Positions 27,346 through 36,561 of a stretch of 64,000 nt of DNA are shown one piece after another. The notes below the pieces were generated by a model. That model searched no databases. It was not told the DNA's origin and saw nothing but the letters and a program-made list of their open reading frames with translations. Origin of the DNA: Bacteroidales bacterium (GTDB lineage: Bacteria > Bacteroidota > Bacteroidia > Bacteroidales > UBA932); NCBI GenBank assembly GCA_004552965.1, contig SFMU01000001.1, positions 59,010 to 123,009 of the forward strand. Direction: 5' to 3'. Position 1 is the stretch's first letter, and each line of letters begins with the position of its first letter. The translations under genes were made by a program, and so were the position numbers.

Positions 27346-27401
27346 ATTTGGTAAAATATCAACTGCTATTTTATTAGGTAATTATATAACAAATACGAAA
27401 G

Positions 27402-28904
27402 ATGAACATGATTTTTATGCGTACGTTGCTGATAGCAAGCTCGTTGCTTGTGGCGGTGCAGATGTCCGCCCAGCTTCGTACGGATGCGGTGCTTGAAGAA
27501 ACGAAGGACACATCCACAGTTGTTCTGACCTTGGATGATGCCTTGAAGATTGCGCTGAGCGAAAATGTGTCAGTCAAAGTGGCAGACAAGGAAATCCAGC
27601 GCTATGAATATGCCAGAAAAGGCTCATACGCCTCTCTCTTTCCTCAGGTTGACGGTTCCGGCTCGTATCAGAGGACTATCAAAAAGCAGGTTATGTACAT
27701 GGACACCGATAGCGGAAGCGAAGATGGAGGCGGATCGATGGGAATGTTCTCTTCCCTGATGCCGTTCATCCAGAGGGTCAATGAAATGTCCGTGGCTGCC
27801 GGGCTTCCTCCTGTGTCGATGGATTCGGGCGAACAGAGTTCGGCCAGTTCGGGCGGTTTCGCCGTGGGACGTTGGAATACCTTCAATTATGGAGTCTCCG
27901 CTTCTATGCCGATTGTCAACTTCCAGCTCTGGGAGAGCATAAGGATTTCGGGACAGAGCGTCGATCTGGCTGTGGAGAAGGCTCGCGCCTCCCGTCTGGA
28001 CATGGTGACACAGGTAAAGCAGGCCTATTACGCCGTTCTCCTCGCCAAGGAAGCATTCGGGGTTTACAAGGATGTCTATGAGAATGCTGTTGAAAACTAT
28101 TCGATGACCGAAAAGAAATTCAACGCCCAGAAGGCCTCGGAACTCGATCTCCTGAGGGCAAAGGCCAACGTTGCCAATGCCATTCCCAATGTCTACAATG
28201 CCGAGAGTTCCGTCATCCTTTCCCTTTGGCAGCTCAAGGCAGTGATGGGAGTGGACCTGGACATGAATGTGGATGTTGCCGGTTCCCTCGAGGACTATTC
28301 CGCAGAAATGCTTGCCGACATAGTGGAGAATCAGGATCCGTCTCTTGATAAGAACACTACCATGAAACAGCTTGCAATCCAGGCTGAACAGCTGGCCTCC
28401 ACCGTAAGGCTCAAGAAAGCTGCATATCTCCCGACTCTGTCAGCGATGTTCAACTACAGCATGATTGCGATGACCAACGACTTCAAGTTCAGCCAGTACC
28501 AGTGGTCTCCATATTCATACGTAGGCTTCAGCCTTTCCATTCCTATCTTCTCAGGCGGCAAACGTCACAGCGAGGTACGCCAGGCAAAGGTGCAGGCTGA
28601 CCAGATGAATCTGCAGATGGTTGACACCGAGAGACAGCTCAGAATTTCCATCCGTCAGTATCTCAATACTATGGAAACCAACATGAACAGCTATTATGCC
28701 GCTTCGGATGCTGTGAATGTCGCCCAGAAGGCTTATGACATTGCTGCCAAGTCTTTCAATGTAGGTAAGAGCACGCTCACCGATCTCAATGACGCGCAGC
28801 TGACCCTTACCCAGGCGAAACTCAGCCAGAGTCAGGCTGTCTACAACTTCGTGGTGGCCAAGTCCAATCTGGAAAAGACCATCGGTTTCGATTTTGCCGA
28901 ATAG
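27402..28904 (+). CDS. TolC-family outer membrane efflux protein
   Basis: 500 aa. Signal peptide (LLIASSLLVAVQMSAQ); ATGs at 27402, 27408 and 27417 are all possible starts. Two OEP repeats are visible: the first from TLDDALKIALSENVSVKVAD and the second from KQLAIQAEQLASTVRLKKAA through the coiled-coil TLTDLNDAQLTLTQAKLSQ. It forms the trimeric duct across the outer membrane for the adjacent adaptor and RND pump. A Gly/Ser-rich insert (SGSEDGGGSMGMFSSLMPF) near residue 105 is longer than usual. It is the first gene of the efflux operon. Confidence 0.94.
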   Translation: MNMIFMRTLLIASSLLVAVQMSAQLRTDAVLEETKDTSTVVLTLDDALKIALSENVSVKVADKEIQRYEYARKGSYASLFPQVDGSGSYQRTIKKQVMYMDTDSGSEDGGGSMGMFSSLMPFIQRVNEMSVAAGLPPVSMDSGEQSSASSGGFAVGRWNTFNYGVSASMPIVNFQLWESIRISGQSVDLAVEKARASRLDMVTQVKQAYYAVLLAKEAFGVYKDVYENAVENYSMTEKKFNAQKASELDLLRAKANVANAIPNVYNAESSVILSLWQLKAVMGVDLDMNVDVAGSLEDYSAEMLADIVENQDPSLDKNTTMKQLAIQAEQLASTVRLKKAAYLPTLSAMFNYSMIAMTNDFKFSQYQWSPYSYVGFSLSIPIFSGGKRHSEVRQAKVQADQMNLQMVDTERQLRISIRQYLNTMETNMNSYYAASDAVNVAQKAYDIAAKSFNVGKSTLTDLNDAQLTLTQAKLSQSQAVYNFVVAKSNLEKTIGFDFAE

Positions 28905-28941
28905 CATCGGTTTTATTTGATTGAAAAATATACATCAGACA

Positions 28942-29979
28942 ATGAACAAGATATTCAGAATTATCGCCTTCGCCCCTGCTGCCGTACTCATGGTTGCCTG
29001 CGGAGGCAGCAAGAAGACCGGAAGCAATGAAATGTCAGCTCCGGCAGAAGTACGTGCCATTCTTGTCGACACGGCACAAGCTGTTCTGGCTCCGGTTCCT
29101 CACACCGAGACCTACACTTCCACAGTTGAAGCATATGCAGTGAACAATATCGCACCTCAGACCGGTGGCAGAATCGAAACCATAAAAGTGGATGTCGGCA
29201 GTTTCGTGTCAAGGGGACAGTTGCTTGCTACCATGGATGCATCCCAGCTTGACCAGTCCTATCTCAAGCTTGTCAATGATTCTACCGAGCTTGCCCGTCT
29301 GAAATCCCTCTATGAGGAGGGCGGTGTCTCCAAATCGGACTATGATGCTGCCGAGATGGCCTACAAGGTCAGCCGCAGGTCATACAACAATCTCAAGGAG
29401 AATGCGTATCTGACCTCACCGATTTCCGGTGTGGTGACAGCCAGGAATTATGACAAGGGTGACATCTATCAGGGCAATCCGATATTCGTGGTTCAGCAGA
29501 TCACTCCTGTCAAGCTTCTTGTCAGTGTCTCCGAGTCGGATTACACCAATGTAAAGGTCGGCAACACTGTGTCAATCGTAGCGGATGCCCTTCCGGGAAG
29601 TGTCTTTTCCGGCAGGATAAACAAGATTTACCCTACAATCGATCCTACCTCGCACACATTCATCACGGAAGTTCTCGTGAACAATGCGGACAGGGTTCTC
29701 CGTCCGGGAATGTTCGCCAGGGTTACCATCGAGTTCGGCGTCAGCGACAGCATTGTCGTTCCTGAAGAAGCTGTCTGCAAGATTCAGGGCTCCGGCCAGA
29801 AATGCGTCTATGTCATCGGAGAAGGCAATCAGGCAAAACTCACTTTGGTCAAGGTCGGCCGTCTGTTCGACGGACTCTATGAGATTGTCGAAGGTTTGAA
29901 TGCTGGCGATGTGGTCGCAACAAAGGGTAGCACCAGCCTCAAAGACGGTGCAGAGGTCTCCTTTGCCGCTAACAGATAG
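28942..29979 (+). CDS. RND efflux periplasmic adaptor lipoprotein
   Basis: 345 aa from MNKIFRIIAFAPAAVL; an earlier in-frame TTG is not needed. Lipobox VLMVACGG anchors it in the inner membrane. The membrane-fusion-protein layout is clear: first lipoyl half (GGRIETIKVDVGSFVSRGQL), hairpin (ARLKSLYEEGGVSKSDYDAA), second lipoyl half (YLTSPISGVVTARNYDKGD), beta-barrel and membrane-proximal domain. It joins the RND pump to TolC. The gap to TolC is 37 bp and to the pump 11 bp. Confidence 0.95.
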   Translation: MNKIFRIIAFAPAAVLMVACGGSKKTGSNEMSAPAEVRAILVDTAQAVLAPVPHTETYTSTVEAYAVNNIAPQTGGRIETIKVDVGSFVSRGQLLATMDASQLDQSYLKLVNDSTELARLKSLYEEGGVSKSDYDAAEMAYKVSRRSYNNLKENAYLTSPISGVVTARNYDKGDIYQGNPIFVVQQITPVKLLVSVSESDYTNVKVGNTVSIVADALPGSVFSGRINKIYPTIDPTSHTFITEVLVNNADRVLRPGMFARVTIEFGVSDSIVVPEEAVCKIQGSGQKCVYVIGEGNQAKLTLVKVGRLFDGLYEIVEGLNAGDVVATKGSTSLKDGAEVSFAANR

Positions 29980-29990
29980 GAGGACTGCTG

Positions 29991-32900
29991 ATGAGTATCT
30001 ACAGAAAAGCGGTGAACAATCCGGTCACGACCTTGCTGTTGTTCATGGTGTTCGTGATTTTCGGTGTGTTTTCACTCTACAACACTTCTATTGCTCAGTT
30101 TCCTGACTTTGATGCCAATGTGGTGATGGTCATGTCTTCGTATCCGGGCGCCAGCGCCTCGGATGTCGAAAACAATCTGACCAAGACTCTGGAAAATGCC
30201 CTGAACGGTGTTGAAAACCTGAAGAACCTCACTTCCAGGTCGAAGGAGAACACTTCAGTCATCATGCTCGAATTCGAGTATGGTACCGACATCGATGATG
30301 CCTGCAACAACATCAGGGACAAACTGGACCTGATAAATACATCCCTTCCTGACGGCGCATCCGTCCCTGTACTTTTCAAGTTCGGTATGGATGACATGCC
30401 GGTACTGATCCTTTCGGCCACAGCCGACGAGAGTATTTCAGGTCTTGACAAGATACTGGATGACAAACTGGTCACTCCGCTCGGCCGAGTCAAGGGTGTG
30501 GGTACGGTTTCGGTATCCGGTGCCCCTGCAAGAGAGGTCTTCGTCTATTGCGATCCTCACAAGCTGGAGTCCTACGGCCTCACAATCTCGGGAATATCCC
30601 AGATCATCGCCTCCGAGAACAGGAACATCCCTTCGGGAAGCATTGACATAGGCAAGGAAACCTTTACCCTCAGAGTTGAAAAAGAGTTCAAGGATCCTGC
30701 TGAACTGAATGACATCGTCCTCTCTTCCAAGGATGGGAAACTGGTCTACCTCAGGGATGTCGCTACCGTAGTCGACGGACAGGAGGAGAAATCCGAAGAG
30801 TCTTTCACAAATGGCGTCCGTTCGGCGATGATTGCTGTCCAGAAGCAGTCCGGAGCCAACACCGTCAATGTTGTCAAGGGCGTGAAGAAGAAACTTGAGG
30901 ACATCAAGCCTTCTCTCCCTTCCGATGTCGAAGTTTCAGTCATTGTCGACAGTTCCGACAACATCATCAACACCATCAACTCCCTCAAGGAGACAATCCT
31001 CATCACCCTGCTTGTCGTGATGCTTGTCGTGTTCGTCTTCTTGGGAAGATGGAGGGCCACCTTCATAATCGTCCTTTCGATCCCTATCGCGCTCCTGGGC
31101 TCGCTGGTCTATCTTTTTGCCACCGGCAACACCTTGAACATCATTTCTATGTCCGCGCTCTCCATAGCGATCGGTATGGTTGTGGATGATGCGATCGTGG
31201 TTCTTGAGAACATCTCCACCCATCTTGAAAGGGGTGAGAAACCTAAGGAGGCCGCCGTCCATGGAACTTCCGAAGTGGGTATTTCCGTCATTGCATCGAC
31301 TTTGACCATGCTCTGCGTGTTCCTGCCGCTTACGATGGCTACCGGCATGGCCGGCATCATGTTCAAGCAGCTTGGTTGGATCGTGGCAATCATCATGATC
31401 ATCTCCACGACCGCCGCTCTGACACTTGTGCCGATGCTCTGCTCGCTCTTCCTGACTTCCAAGCCGAAGACCGGCAGACTGCACACGATGCTGTTCACTC
31501 CTATCGAGAAAGCCCTGAACTGGATTTCCACCAAATATTCGAATATTATCGCCTGGTGCGTTGTCCATCGCAAGACTGTGGTCTTCTCTGCATTCGGTAT
31601 CCTTATTCTGGTCTTCGCTCTCTACATTCCGACAATGAAGACTGAATATTTCCCTAATTCCGATGCGGGCCGTCTTTCTGTGTCGATCCAGCTGCCTGTC
31701 AGCACACAGCAGAGCGTGACTGCCGAATTCGCCAAAGATTTCGCAGAGCGTCTGAAGAGAGAGATTCCGGAAATCAAGGTACTCCAGTACCGCTATGGCC
31801 AGCCTAGCTCGGACAATGTGTTCGGAACCATGAACACGAACGGAGACTACATCATCTCGATGAATATCAACCTCGGTTCGATGGAAGACCGTGACCGTTC
31901 ATCCACGGAAATCGCCGAAATCATAAGGAAAGATCTCAAGGAATATCCTGAAATCAAGAAGGGAACCGTTTCCGAAGGTGGCGGAATGGGCGGCGGCGCC
32001 TCCGTCGTGCTGGAAGTCTACGGCTATGATTTCGATGAGACCGACCGCCTTGCATCCCTCATCAGGAATGAGATGCTCGCGGACGAAAACTTCTCCCAGG
32101 TTGTCCTCAGCCGTGATGACTACACTCCTGAGTATCTGGTCGATTTCGACAGGACCAAACTTGCCCTTCACGGTCTCAATTCCACTACTGCTGCGGCTGC
32201 TTTCAGTTCTGCGATGAGCGGTTCGGTCGGTTCATTCTACCGTGAAGAGGGAGAGGAATACAACATCCGCGTCATCTTTGACAAGCATTTTCGCTCAAGC
32301 ATCGAGGACATAGAGAACATTGTCATCTACTCTCCGACCGGCGCTGCTGTCAGAATCAAGGATGTGGGTACCGTAGTTGAATCCAAGGTTCCTCCGACAA
32401 TCGAAAGGAAGAACAGGGAAAGGTACATCACCGTCACCGGTATCGTATCCCTCGGTCACGCCCTCAGCGAGGCTGTTGAGGTCACAAACCGCATCCTTGC
32501 CAAGACTGACATCCCGTCCAACATGTCGGTAGAGATGTCGGGTGACTTCGAGGATCAGCAGGAAATGTTCTCCAGCCTCATCCTCCTGATGGTTCTCATA
32601 GTCCTGCTTGTGTACATCGTGATGGCATCCCAGTTCGAGTCCTTCATGAGTCCGTTCGTCATCATGTTCTCCGTGCCGTTCGCCTTCGTGGGAGTCTTCA
32701 TGGGACTCGGCATTACCGGAACACCGCTTGGAGTGATGGCGATGATCGGTATCATCATCCTGCTGGGTATCGTCGTGAAAAACGGTATTGTCCTCATCGA
32801 CTACACCATCCTCATGAGGGAGCGTGGAATGAGTGTCATCGAAGCGACGGTGACAGCTGCGAGAAGCCGACTCCGCCCTATCCTCATGACCACCCTCACT

Positions 32901-33104
32901 ACCGTCCTCGGTATGCTTCCTATGGCTCTTGGCCGTGGAGAAGGCTCCGAAATGTGGCGCTCGCTGGGTATGACCGTCTGCTGGGGACTTTCCATCTCCA
33001 CCCTTGTCACCCTGATTCTCATTCCTACCATCTACTGCATCTTTGCGACAAGGCAGGAAAAGAAAGCAGCGAGACTGAAGGCTTCAACAAATATCAAACA
33101 ATAG
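29991..33104 (+). CDS. RND multidrug efflux transporter, AcrB/HAE-1 type
   Basis: 1037 aa inner-membrane proton antiporter. TM1 (VTTLLLFMVFVIFGVFSLYN), porter domains, TM2-6 with the proton-relay helix AIGMVVDDAIVVLENI (paired Asp), second porter half, and TM8-12 (FAFVGVFMGLGITGTPLGV, LLGIVVKNGIVLIDY). The paired Asp on TM4 and the absence of HME-type metal motifs favour drug or hydrophobic-compound export over metal export. The usual length of the family is kept. It is followed 4 bp later by a PII-like small gene. Confidence 0.96.
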   Translation: MSIYRKAVNNPVTTLLLFMVFVIFGVFSLYNTSIAQFPDFDANVVMVMSSYPGASASDVENNLTKTLENALNGVENLKNLTSRSKENTSVIMLEFEYGTDIDDACNNIRDKLDLINTSLPDGASVPVLFKFGMDDMPVLILSATADESISGLDKILDDKLVTPLGRVKGVGTVSVSGAPAREVFVYCDPHKLESYGLTISGISQIIASENRNIPSGSIDIGKETFTLRVEKEFKDPAELNDIVLSSKDGKLVYLRDVATVVDGQEEKSEESFTNGVRSAMIAVQKQSGANTVNVVKGVKKKLEDIKPSLPSDVEVSVIVDSSDNIINTINSLKETILITLLVVMLVVFVFLGRWRATFIIVLSIPIALLGSLVYLFATGNTLNIISMSALSIAIGMVVDDAIVVLENISTHLERGEKPKEAAVHGTSEVGISVIASTLTMLCVFLPLTMATGMAGIMFKQLGWIVAIIMIISTTAALTLVPMLCSLFLTSKPKTGRLHTMLFTPIEKALNWISTKYSNIIAWCVVHRKTVVFSAFGILILVFALYIPTMKTEYFPNSDAGRLSVSIQLPVSTQQSVTAEFAKDFAERLKREIPEIKVLQYRYGQPSSDNVFGTMNTNGDYIISMNINLGSMEDRDRSSTEIAEIIRKDLKEYPEIKKGTVSEGGGMGGGASVVLEVYGYDFDETDRLASLIRNEMLADENFSQVVLSRDDYTPEYLVDFDRTKLALHGLNSTTAAAAFSSAMSGSVGSFYREEGEEYNIRVIFDKHFRSSIEDIENIVIYSPTGAAVRIKDVGTVVESKVPPTIERKNRERYITVTGIVSLGHALSEAVEVTNRILAKTDIPSNMSVEMSGDFEDQQEMFSSLILLMVLIVLLVYIVMASQFESFMSPFVIMFSVPFAFVGVFMGLGITGTPLGVMAMIGIIILLGIVVKNGIVLIDYTILMRERGMSVIEATVTAARSRLRPILMTTLTTVLGMLPMALGRGEGSEMWRSLGMTVCWGLSISTLVTLILIPTIYCIFATRQEKKAARLKASTNIKQ

Positions 33105-33108
33105 AGAG

Positions 33109-33402
33109 ATGAAAGCAATATTCATAGCATACAACCAGGCCTACGGGTCTGAGATAGTGGAACTTCTGGATGATTTCGGACAGCGGGGCTTTACCCAGTG
33201 GCAGGACATCCAGGGCAGGGGAGGAATCGACGGCGAGCCTCATTACGGAGACCATGCCTGGCCTACCCAGAACTTCGCCATCCTGACAATTGTTCCCGAT
33301 GAAAAGGCGGAAGCCTTGATGGAGGCTCTCAGGGTGAAGGATGAGACTTACCCGAACCTCGGTCTGAGGGCATTCTCCTGGAACATAGAACAGGCAGTCT
33401 GA
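33109..33402 (+). CDS. Small PII/CutA-like protein at the end of the RND operon
   Basis: 97 aa, no signal peptide or TM helix. The pattern MKAIFIAYNQAYGSEIVELL, GFTQWQDIQGRGGIDGEPHYGDHAW, FAILTIVPDEKAEALMEALRV resembles the ferredoxin-like fold of PII/DUF3240-type regulators: a beta strand, helix, T-loop-like glycine-rich stretch, then beta-alpha. Assignment is by overall pattern, not by a signature residue. It begins 4 bp after the RND gene, so it is translationally linked to it. DUF3240 proteins adjoin metal RND pumps in Proteobacteria; a parallel regulatory role here is inference. Confidence 0.6.
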   Translation: MKAIFIAYNQAYGSEIVELLDDFGQRGFTQWQDIQGRGGIDGEPHYGDHAWPTQNFAILTIVPDEKAEALMEALRVKDETYPNLGLRAFSWNIEQAV

Positions 33403-33406
33403 CCTG

Positions 33407-33437
33407 TTTGATTAAGTCATCAGAATTGTTATCTTTG
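33407..33437 (+). promoter_or_regulatory. Canonical promoter of trxA
   Basis: TTTG (33407-33410), exactly 19 bp, then TATCTTTG (33430-33437), a perfect match to the Bacteroidetes consensus. It lies just after the stop of the PII-like gene. Confidence 0.85.
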
Positions 33438-33439
33438 TG

Positions 33440-33486
33440 TCTGGAATGGGGGTAGTCTCCATTCCGGACTTTTTCTTTTTTTTTCA
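33440..33486 (+). terminator. Hairpin plus T-run in trxA leader, at the expected transcript 5' end
   Basis: TCTGGAATGG pairs with CCATTCCGGA (one G-U) around a 9-nt loop, followed by CTTTTTC and nine T. It serves as terminator of the RND operon. For transcripts started at the promoter 3 bp upstream it would instead be a 5'-terminal stem-loop or attenuator. A 14-codon ORF (ATG 33446, stop 33490) spans it. Confidence 0.75.
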
Positions 33487-33498
33487 ATAGACTAAGCA

Positions 33499-33813
33499 AT
33501 GGAATTAACAGCAACAAATCAGAATTTCGCCGAGATCATTTCCGGCAATAGCGTAGTAATGGTGGATTTCTGGGCAACCTGGTGCGGCCCTTGCCGTGCC
33601 CTTGCTCCGACTGTGGAAGCTGTGGCTTCCGAATATGACGGGAGAGTCACAGTGGTGAAATGCAATGTCGACGAGTGCGAGGACATTGCCATGGATAACG
33701 GCATAAGGAACATCCCGACCCTTATCTTCTTCAAGAACGGAGAGGCTGTCGCAAGGCTTGTCGGCAATGTGAAAAAGGATGAAATCACATCCCGGCTCGA
33801 TTCTCTTCTCTAA
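33499..33813 (+). CDS. trxA: Thioredoxin
   Basis: 104 aa cytoplasmic disulfide reductase. The active site WATWCGPCRALAP carries the classic CGPC pair, with the conserved cis-Pro in IRNIPTLIFFKNGE. The length is that of E. coli thioredoxin. It has its own perfect promoter and an unusual hairpin leader. The next gene, an outer-membrane barrel, follows after 11 bp and may be cotranscribed. Confidence 0.97.
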   Translation: MELTATNQNFAEIISGNSVVMVDFWATWCGPCRALAPTVEAVASEYDGRVTVVKCNVDECEDIAMDNGIRNIPTLIFFKNGEAVARLVGNVKKDEITSRLDSLL

Positions 33814-33824
33814 TCTTTTTTACT

Positions 33825-34436
33825 ATGAAAAAGTTACTGTCAGCCATAATGGCCATCGCTCTTGCGTTGTCTGCCGTTCCGGCATCCGCAGGAAACTTTG
33901 GCTCTTCGCGCTTCGGCTTTCAGGGAGGCTTGACATCCTCCTCGGCCTCTATCAAGAATTTCGAAACGAAGTCAGTCTCGCAGTATCACGTGGGAGTCAC
34001 CGCACAGTTTCCTGTCGGAATGGGCTTCTGCATCCAGCCATCCCTTCTTTATCAGGTAAAGGGCATGAGCCTTGACCAGATAGCCGGCAGCAGCGCAGAT
34101 GATGTCATCAATTCGATCGAGGGAAAGGTCGGCTTCGCGGAGATTCCTGTACAGGTTCAGTGGGGTCCGGATCTTCTTCTCTTCAGGCCCTATGTCTTTG
34201 CCGAACCGTTCATCGGTTACAGGCTTCATGAAGAAATCTTCTCATCCAGTGATATCTCCTATGCCGATGAAATGAAGAAACTGGAGTACGGTTTCGGAGT
34301 CGGAGCCGGAATCGACATCTGGAAGCTACAGGTGTCCGCCAAGTGGTTCTGGAATATGGGTACCATCTACCGGGGTGAATCCGAATCTCTTGACAAACTG
34401 CACGGACTTTCCGTCACGCTCTCGATCTTCTTCTAG
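33825..34436 (+). CDS. Outer-membrane beta-barrel protein, PorT-like
   Basis: 203 aa. Signal peptide (LLSAIMAIALALSAVPASA), then alternating strands of a small eight-stranded barrel: SRFGFQGGLTSSSASIKNF, YHVGVTAQFPVGMGFCIQPSLLYQVKGMS, FAEIPVQVQWGPDLLLFRPYVFAEP, ending LSVTLSIFF with a C-terminal aromatic. It resembles the PorT/outer-membrane-beta-barrel family (PF13568) of Bacteroidetes. A specific role cannot be assigned; the true PorT of type IX secretion is longer. Confidence 0.8.
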   Translation: MKKLLSAIMAIALALSAVPASAGNFGSSRFGFQGGLTSSSASIKNFETKSVSQYHVGVTAQFPVGMGFCIQPSLLYQVKGMSLDQIAGSSADDVINSIEGKVGFAEIPVQVQWGPDLLLFRPYVFAEPFIGYRLHEEIFSSSDISYADEMKKLEYGFGVGAGIDIWKLQVSAKWFWNMGTIYRGESESLDKLHGLSVTLSIFF

Positions 34437-34483
34437 AACCAGGACCGCTCCCGTCCCGAAGACGGACAGCGTGAGACACGCCA

Positions 34484-35470
34484 ATGGATATATCTGAAAT
34501 CAAACGCTTTCTCGGTCAGGACTGGACGGACACGGAGACATTGATCCGCAGATCCCTGGACTCTGACATCGGACTGCTCAATTCGACGAACAGAGCTCTT
34601 CTCGCCAACGGCGGGAAGCAGCTCCGTCCCATTCTCGGGCTTCTTGTGGCCAGAGCCTGCGGAGGCGGTTCGGTGGCAGGAGACAGCATCCGTTTCGCTG
34701 CGGCATCGGAACTCATGCACAATGCAACCCTTCTTCACGATGACGTGGCTGACAGCAGCAAGGAGCGCCGCGGAAGACCGACCGTCATGTCGATCCTCGG
34801 AGGGCCGGCATCGGTCCTTATCGGTGATTTCTGGCTGGTGCGTGCCGTGGAATGCATCCTGTCGGCCGAAAACAGGACCGGCGAGGTCATCAGGATATTC
34901 TCGAAGACCCTGTCCGATCTGGCCGAGGGTGAAATGCTGCAGTTGGAAAAGGCCGACAGCGGAGACACCGACGAGAGGGACTACTGCAAGATAATATATT
35001 CGAAGACGGCATCGCTTTTCGAGGCGGTCTGCGTCTCTTGCGCTCTTTCCGTGGATGCCTGCCAGGAGTGGGTCGAGGCTGTCAGGGAATATTCAGTTGC
35101 CCTTGGCATGGCCTTCCAGATCAGGGACGACATGTTCGACTATTCGGATGAAGCCTCCGTGATCGGCAAGCCGGTGGGGATAGACCTGGATGAGCAGAAG
35201 ATCACCATGCCGCTTCTGGGCGCCTTGTCTTCCGTCGATGCCGGGAAGGCCGCGCAGATCCGCTCCAAGGTGGTCGCCATACACGGGAATCCTTCCCTGA
35301 AGGATGAGGTCCGCAGCTTCGTCCTTGAGAATGGAGGCCTTGAATATTCAAAAGCCCGGCTCTCTGAATATGTTGCCGCAGCGGAGCGTGCCCTTGATGC
35401 TCTTCCGCCTTCGGAAGAAAAGGAATTGCTTGCCGGCATAGCTTCATTCACCGCCAGCAGAAACAGATGA
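34484..35470 (+). CDS. Long-chain polyprenyl diphosphate synthase
   Basis: 328 aa trans-prenyltransferase that condenses isopentenyl diphosphate onto an allylic primer, providing quinone side chains. The first Asp-rich motif is ATLLHDDVADSSKERRGRP and the second is AFQIRDDMFDYSD; NGGKQLRPILGLL and IGKPVGIDLDEQKITMPLL frame them. The chain-length-controlling positions before the first motif (ELMHNATLL) carry no bulky block, in keeping with a long-chain product such as octaprenyl or higher (inference). The 3' end overlaps holB by 4 bp (ATGA). Confidence 0.93.
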   Translation: MDISEIKRFLGQDWTDTETLIRRSLDSDIGLLNSTNRALLANGGKQLRPILGLLVARACGGGSVAGDSIRFAAASELMHNATLLHDDVADSSKERRGRPTVMSILGGPASVLIGDFWLVRAVECILSAENRTGEVIRIFSKTLSDLAEGEMLQLEKADSGDTDERDYCKIIYSKTASLFEAVCVSCALSVDACQEWVEAVREYSVALGMAFQIRDDMFDYSDEASVIGKPVGIDLDEQKITMPLLGALSSVDAGKAAQIRSKVVAIHGNPSLKDEVRSFVLENGGLEYSKARLSEYVAAAERALDALPPSEEKELLAGIASFTASRNR

Positions 35471-36561
35471 CACTGGATTCGTTCATAGGCAATGCAGATG
35501 CTGTGAAGGCGCTGAAGGGGATGGTCTCGACGGGATGCATCCCTCATGCCATGATGCTCTACGAGAATGACGGCTGCGGGGCAATAGCTCTGGTACAGGC
35601 ATTTCTGAGCACTCTCTTCGCCGATGAACACAAGGTCGGGGGACTCATCCATCCCGATGTCCACTATGTCTATCCCGTTGCGAGCGGCTCGAAAGTCAGC
35701 GAGAAAACCGACAATCTCAGGTCTGAACTCTTTCTGCCCTACTGGAGGGACCTTGTCAGGGAAAATCCCTATGCTCTGGAGCAGGAGGTCAGTTCCGCTT
35801 TCGGAATTGAAGGGAAGCAGACTGTCATCAACAACGCCCAGGCGCGGGAAATCCTGGAGACGGTCTTCCTTTCTTCGGTGGAAGGCGGCTACAAGGCAGT
35901 CGTGGTCTATCTGCCTGAAAAAATGAATGCTGCTGCAGCGAACAAACTTCTCAAGGCGGTGGAGGAACCTCCTGAGAAGACCTTGTTCCTGATGGTCACC
36001 CATGCTCCGGAGAAGGTGATCCAGACCATTTCCTCCAGATGTCAGATGATCAGGGTTCTTCCAAATTCGAGGGAAGAGATCGCCGCAGTGCTGGAAAGCG
36101 TTTTCGGCAAAAGCCATGAGGTGGCCCTCAGGGCCGCTTCCTTTGCAGGAGGCAGTGTCGGCCAGGCACTTTCCGGGATGCGCGAATCCGAGGAAACCGA
36201 AGCGCAGAAAGCTCTTTTCGGCCGTCTGATGGATTCCGTCACTTCCCGTGATCTTTATGCAGTGCTCGAATGCGGAGATGCCATGGCCGCTCTTTCTTCA
36301 AGGGAAAAGCAGAAAGCTTTTTGTAAATTTGCAGGTGAATGCCTGCGGAAGATTTTCCTCATCCAGCAGGGTTTGGGCGACATGGCCGCTCTCTCCGCTG
36401 ATGAGTCGGCATATTATTCGTCTCTTGCCGGGAAACTGAAGAAGTCTTTCCCGCGATTGGCCATCGGCTGTCTGGACAGGGCCGTTATGCTGATTGACCG
36501 TAATGTCAATCAGAAGATCCTGTTCAGCGAGATGGTGGGACGCATTTACTACAATTCGTGA
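35467..36561 (+). CDS. holB: DNA polymerase III delta' subunit
   Basis: 364 aa clamp-loader subunit. It keeps the AAA+ architecture (MTLDSFIGNADAVKALKGM, HPDVHYVYP, KAVVVYLPEKMNAAAANKLLKAVEEPP, SRCQMIRVL), but the Walker A position reads NDGCGAIAL without the Lys-Thr/Ser, as expected for a non-ATPase delta' subunit. The zinc-binding cysteines of many delta' proteins are absent. It starts inside the prenyl synthase stop (ATGA), and its stop shares a base with the ricT start, so three genes are translationally coupled. Confidence 0.9.
   Translation: MTLDSFIGNADAVKALKGMVSTGCIPHAMMLYENDGCGAIALVQAFLSTLFADEHKVGGLIHPDVHYVYPVASGSKVSEKTDNLRSELFLPYWRDLVRENPYALEQEVSSAFGIEGKQTVINNAQAREILETVFLSSVEGGYKAVVVYLPEKMNAAAANKLLKAVEEPPEKTLFLMVTHAPEKVIQTISSRCQMIRVLPNSREEIAAVLESVFGKSHEVALRAASFAGGSVGQALSGMRESEETEAQKALFGRLMDSVTSRDLYAVLECGDAMAALSSREKQKAFCKFAGECLRKIFLIQQGLGDMAALSADESAYYSSLAGKLKKSFPRLAIGCLDRAVMLIDRNVNQKILFSEMVGRIYYNS

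Noticed and set aside
33446..33490. Phenylalanine-type leader peptide controlling trxA
   Set aside because: Its Phe codons are just the T-run of the hairpin; trxA has no link to Phe supply.
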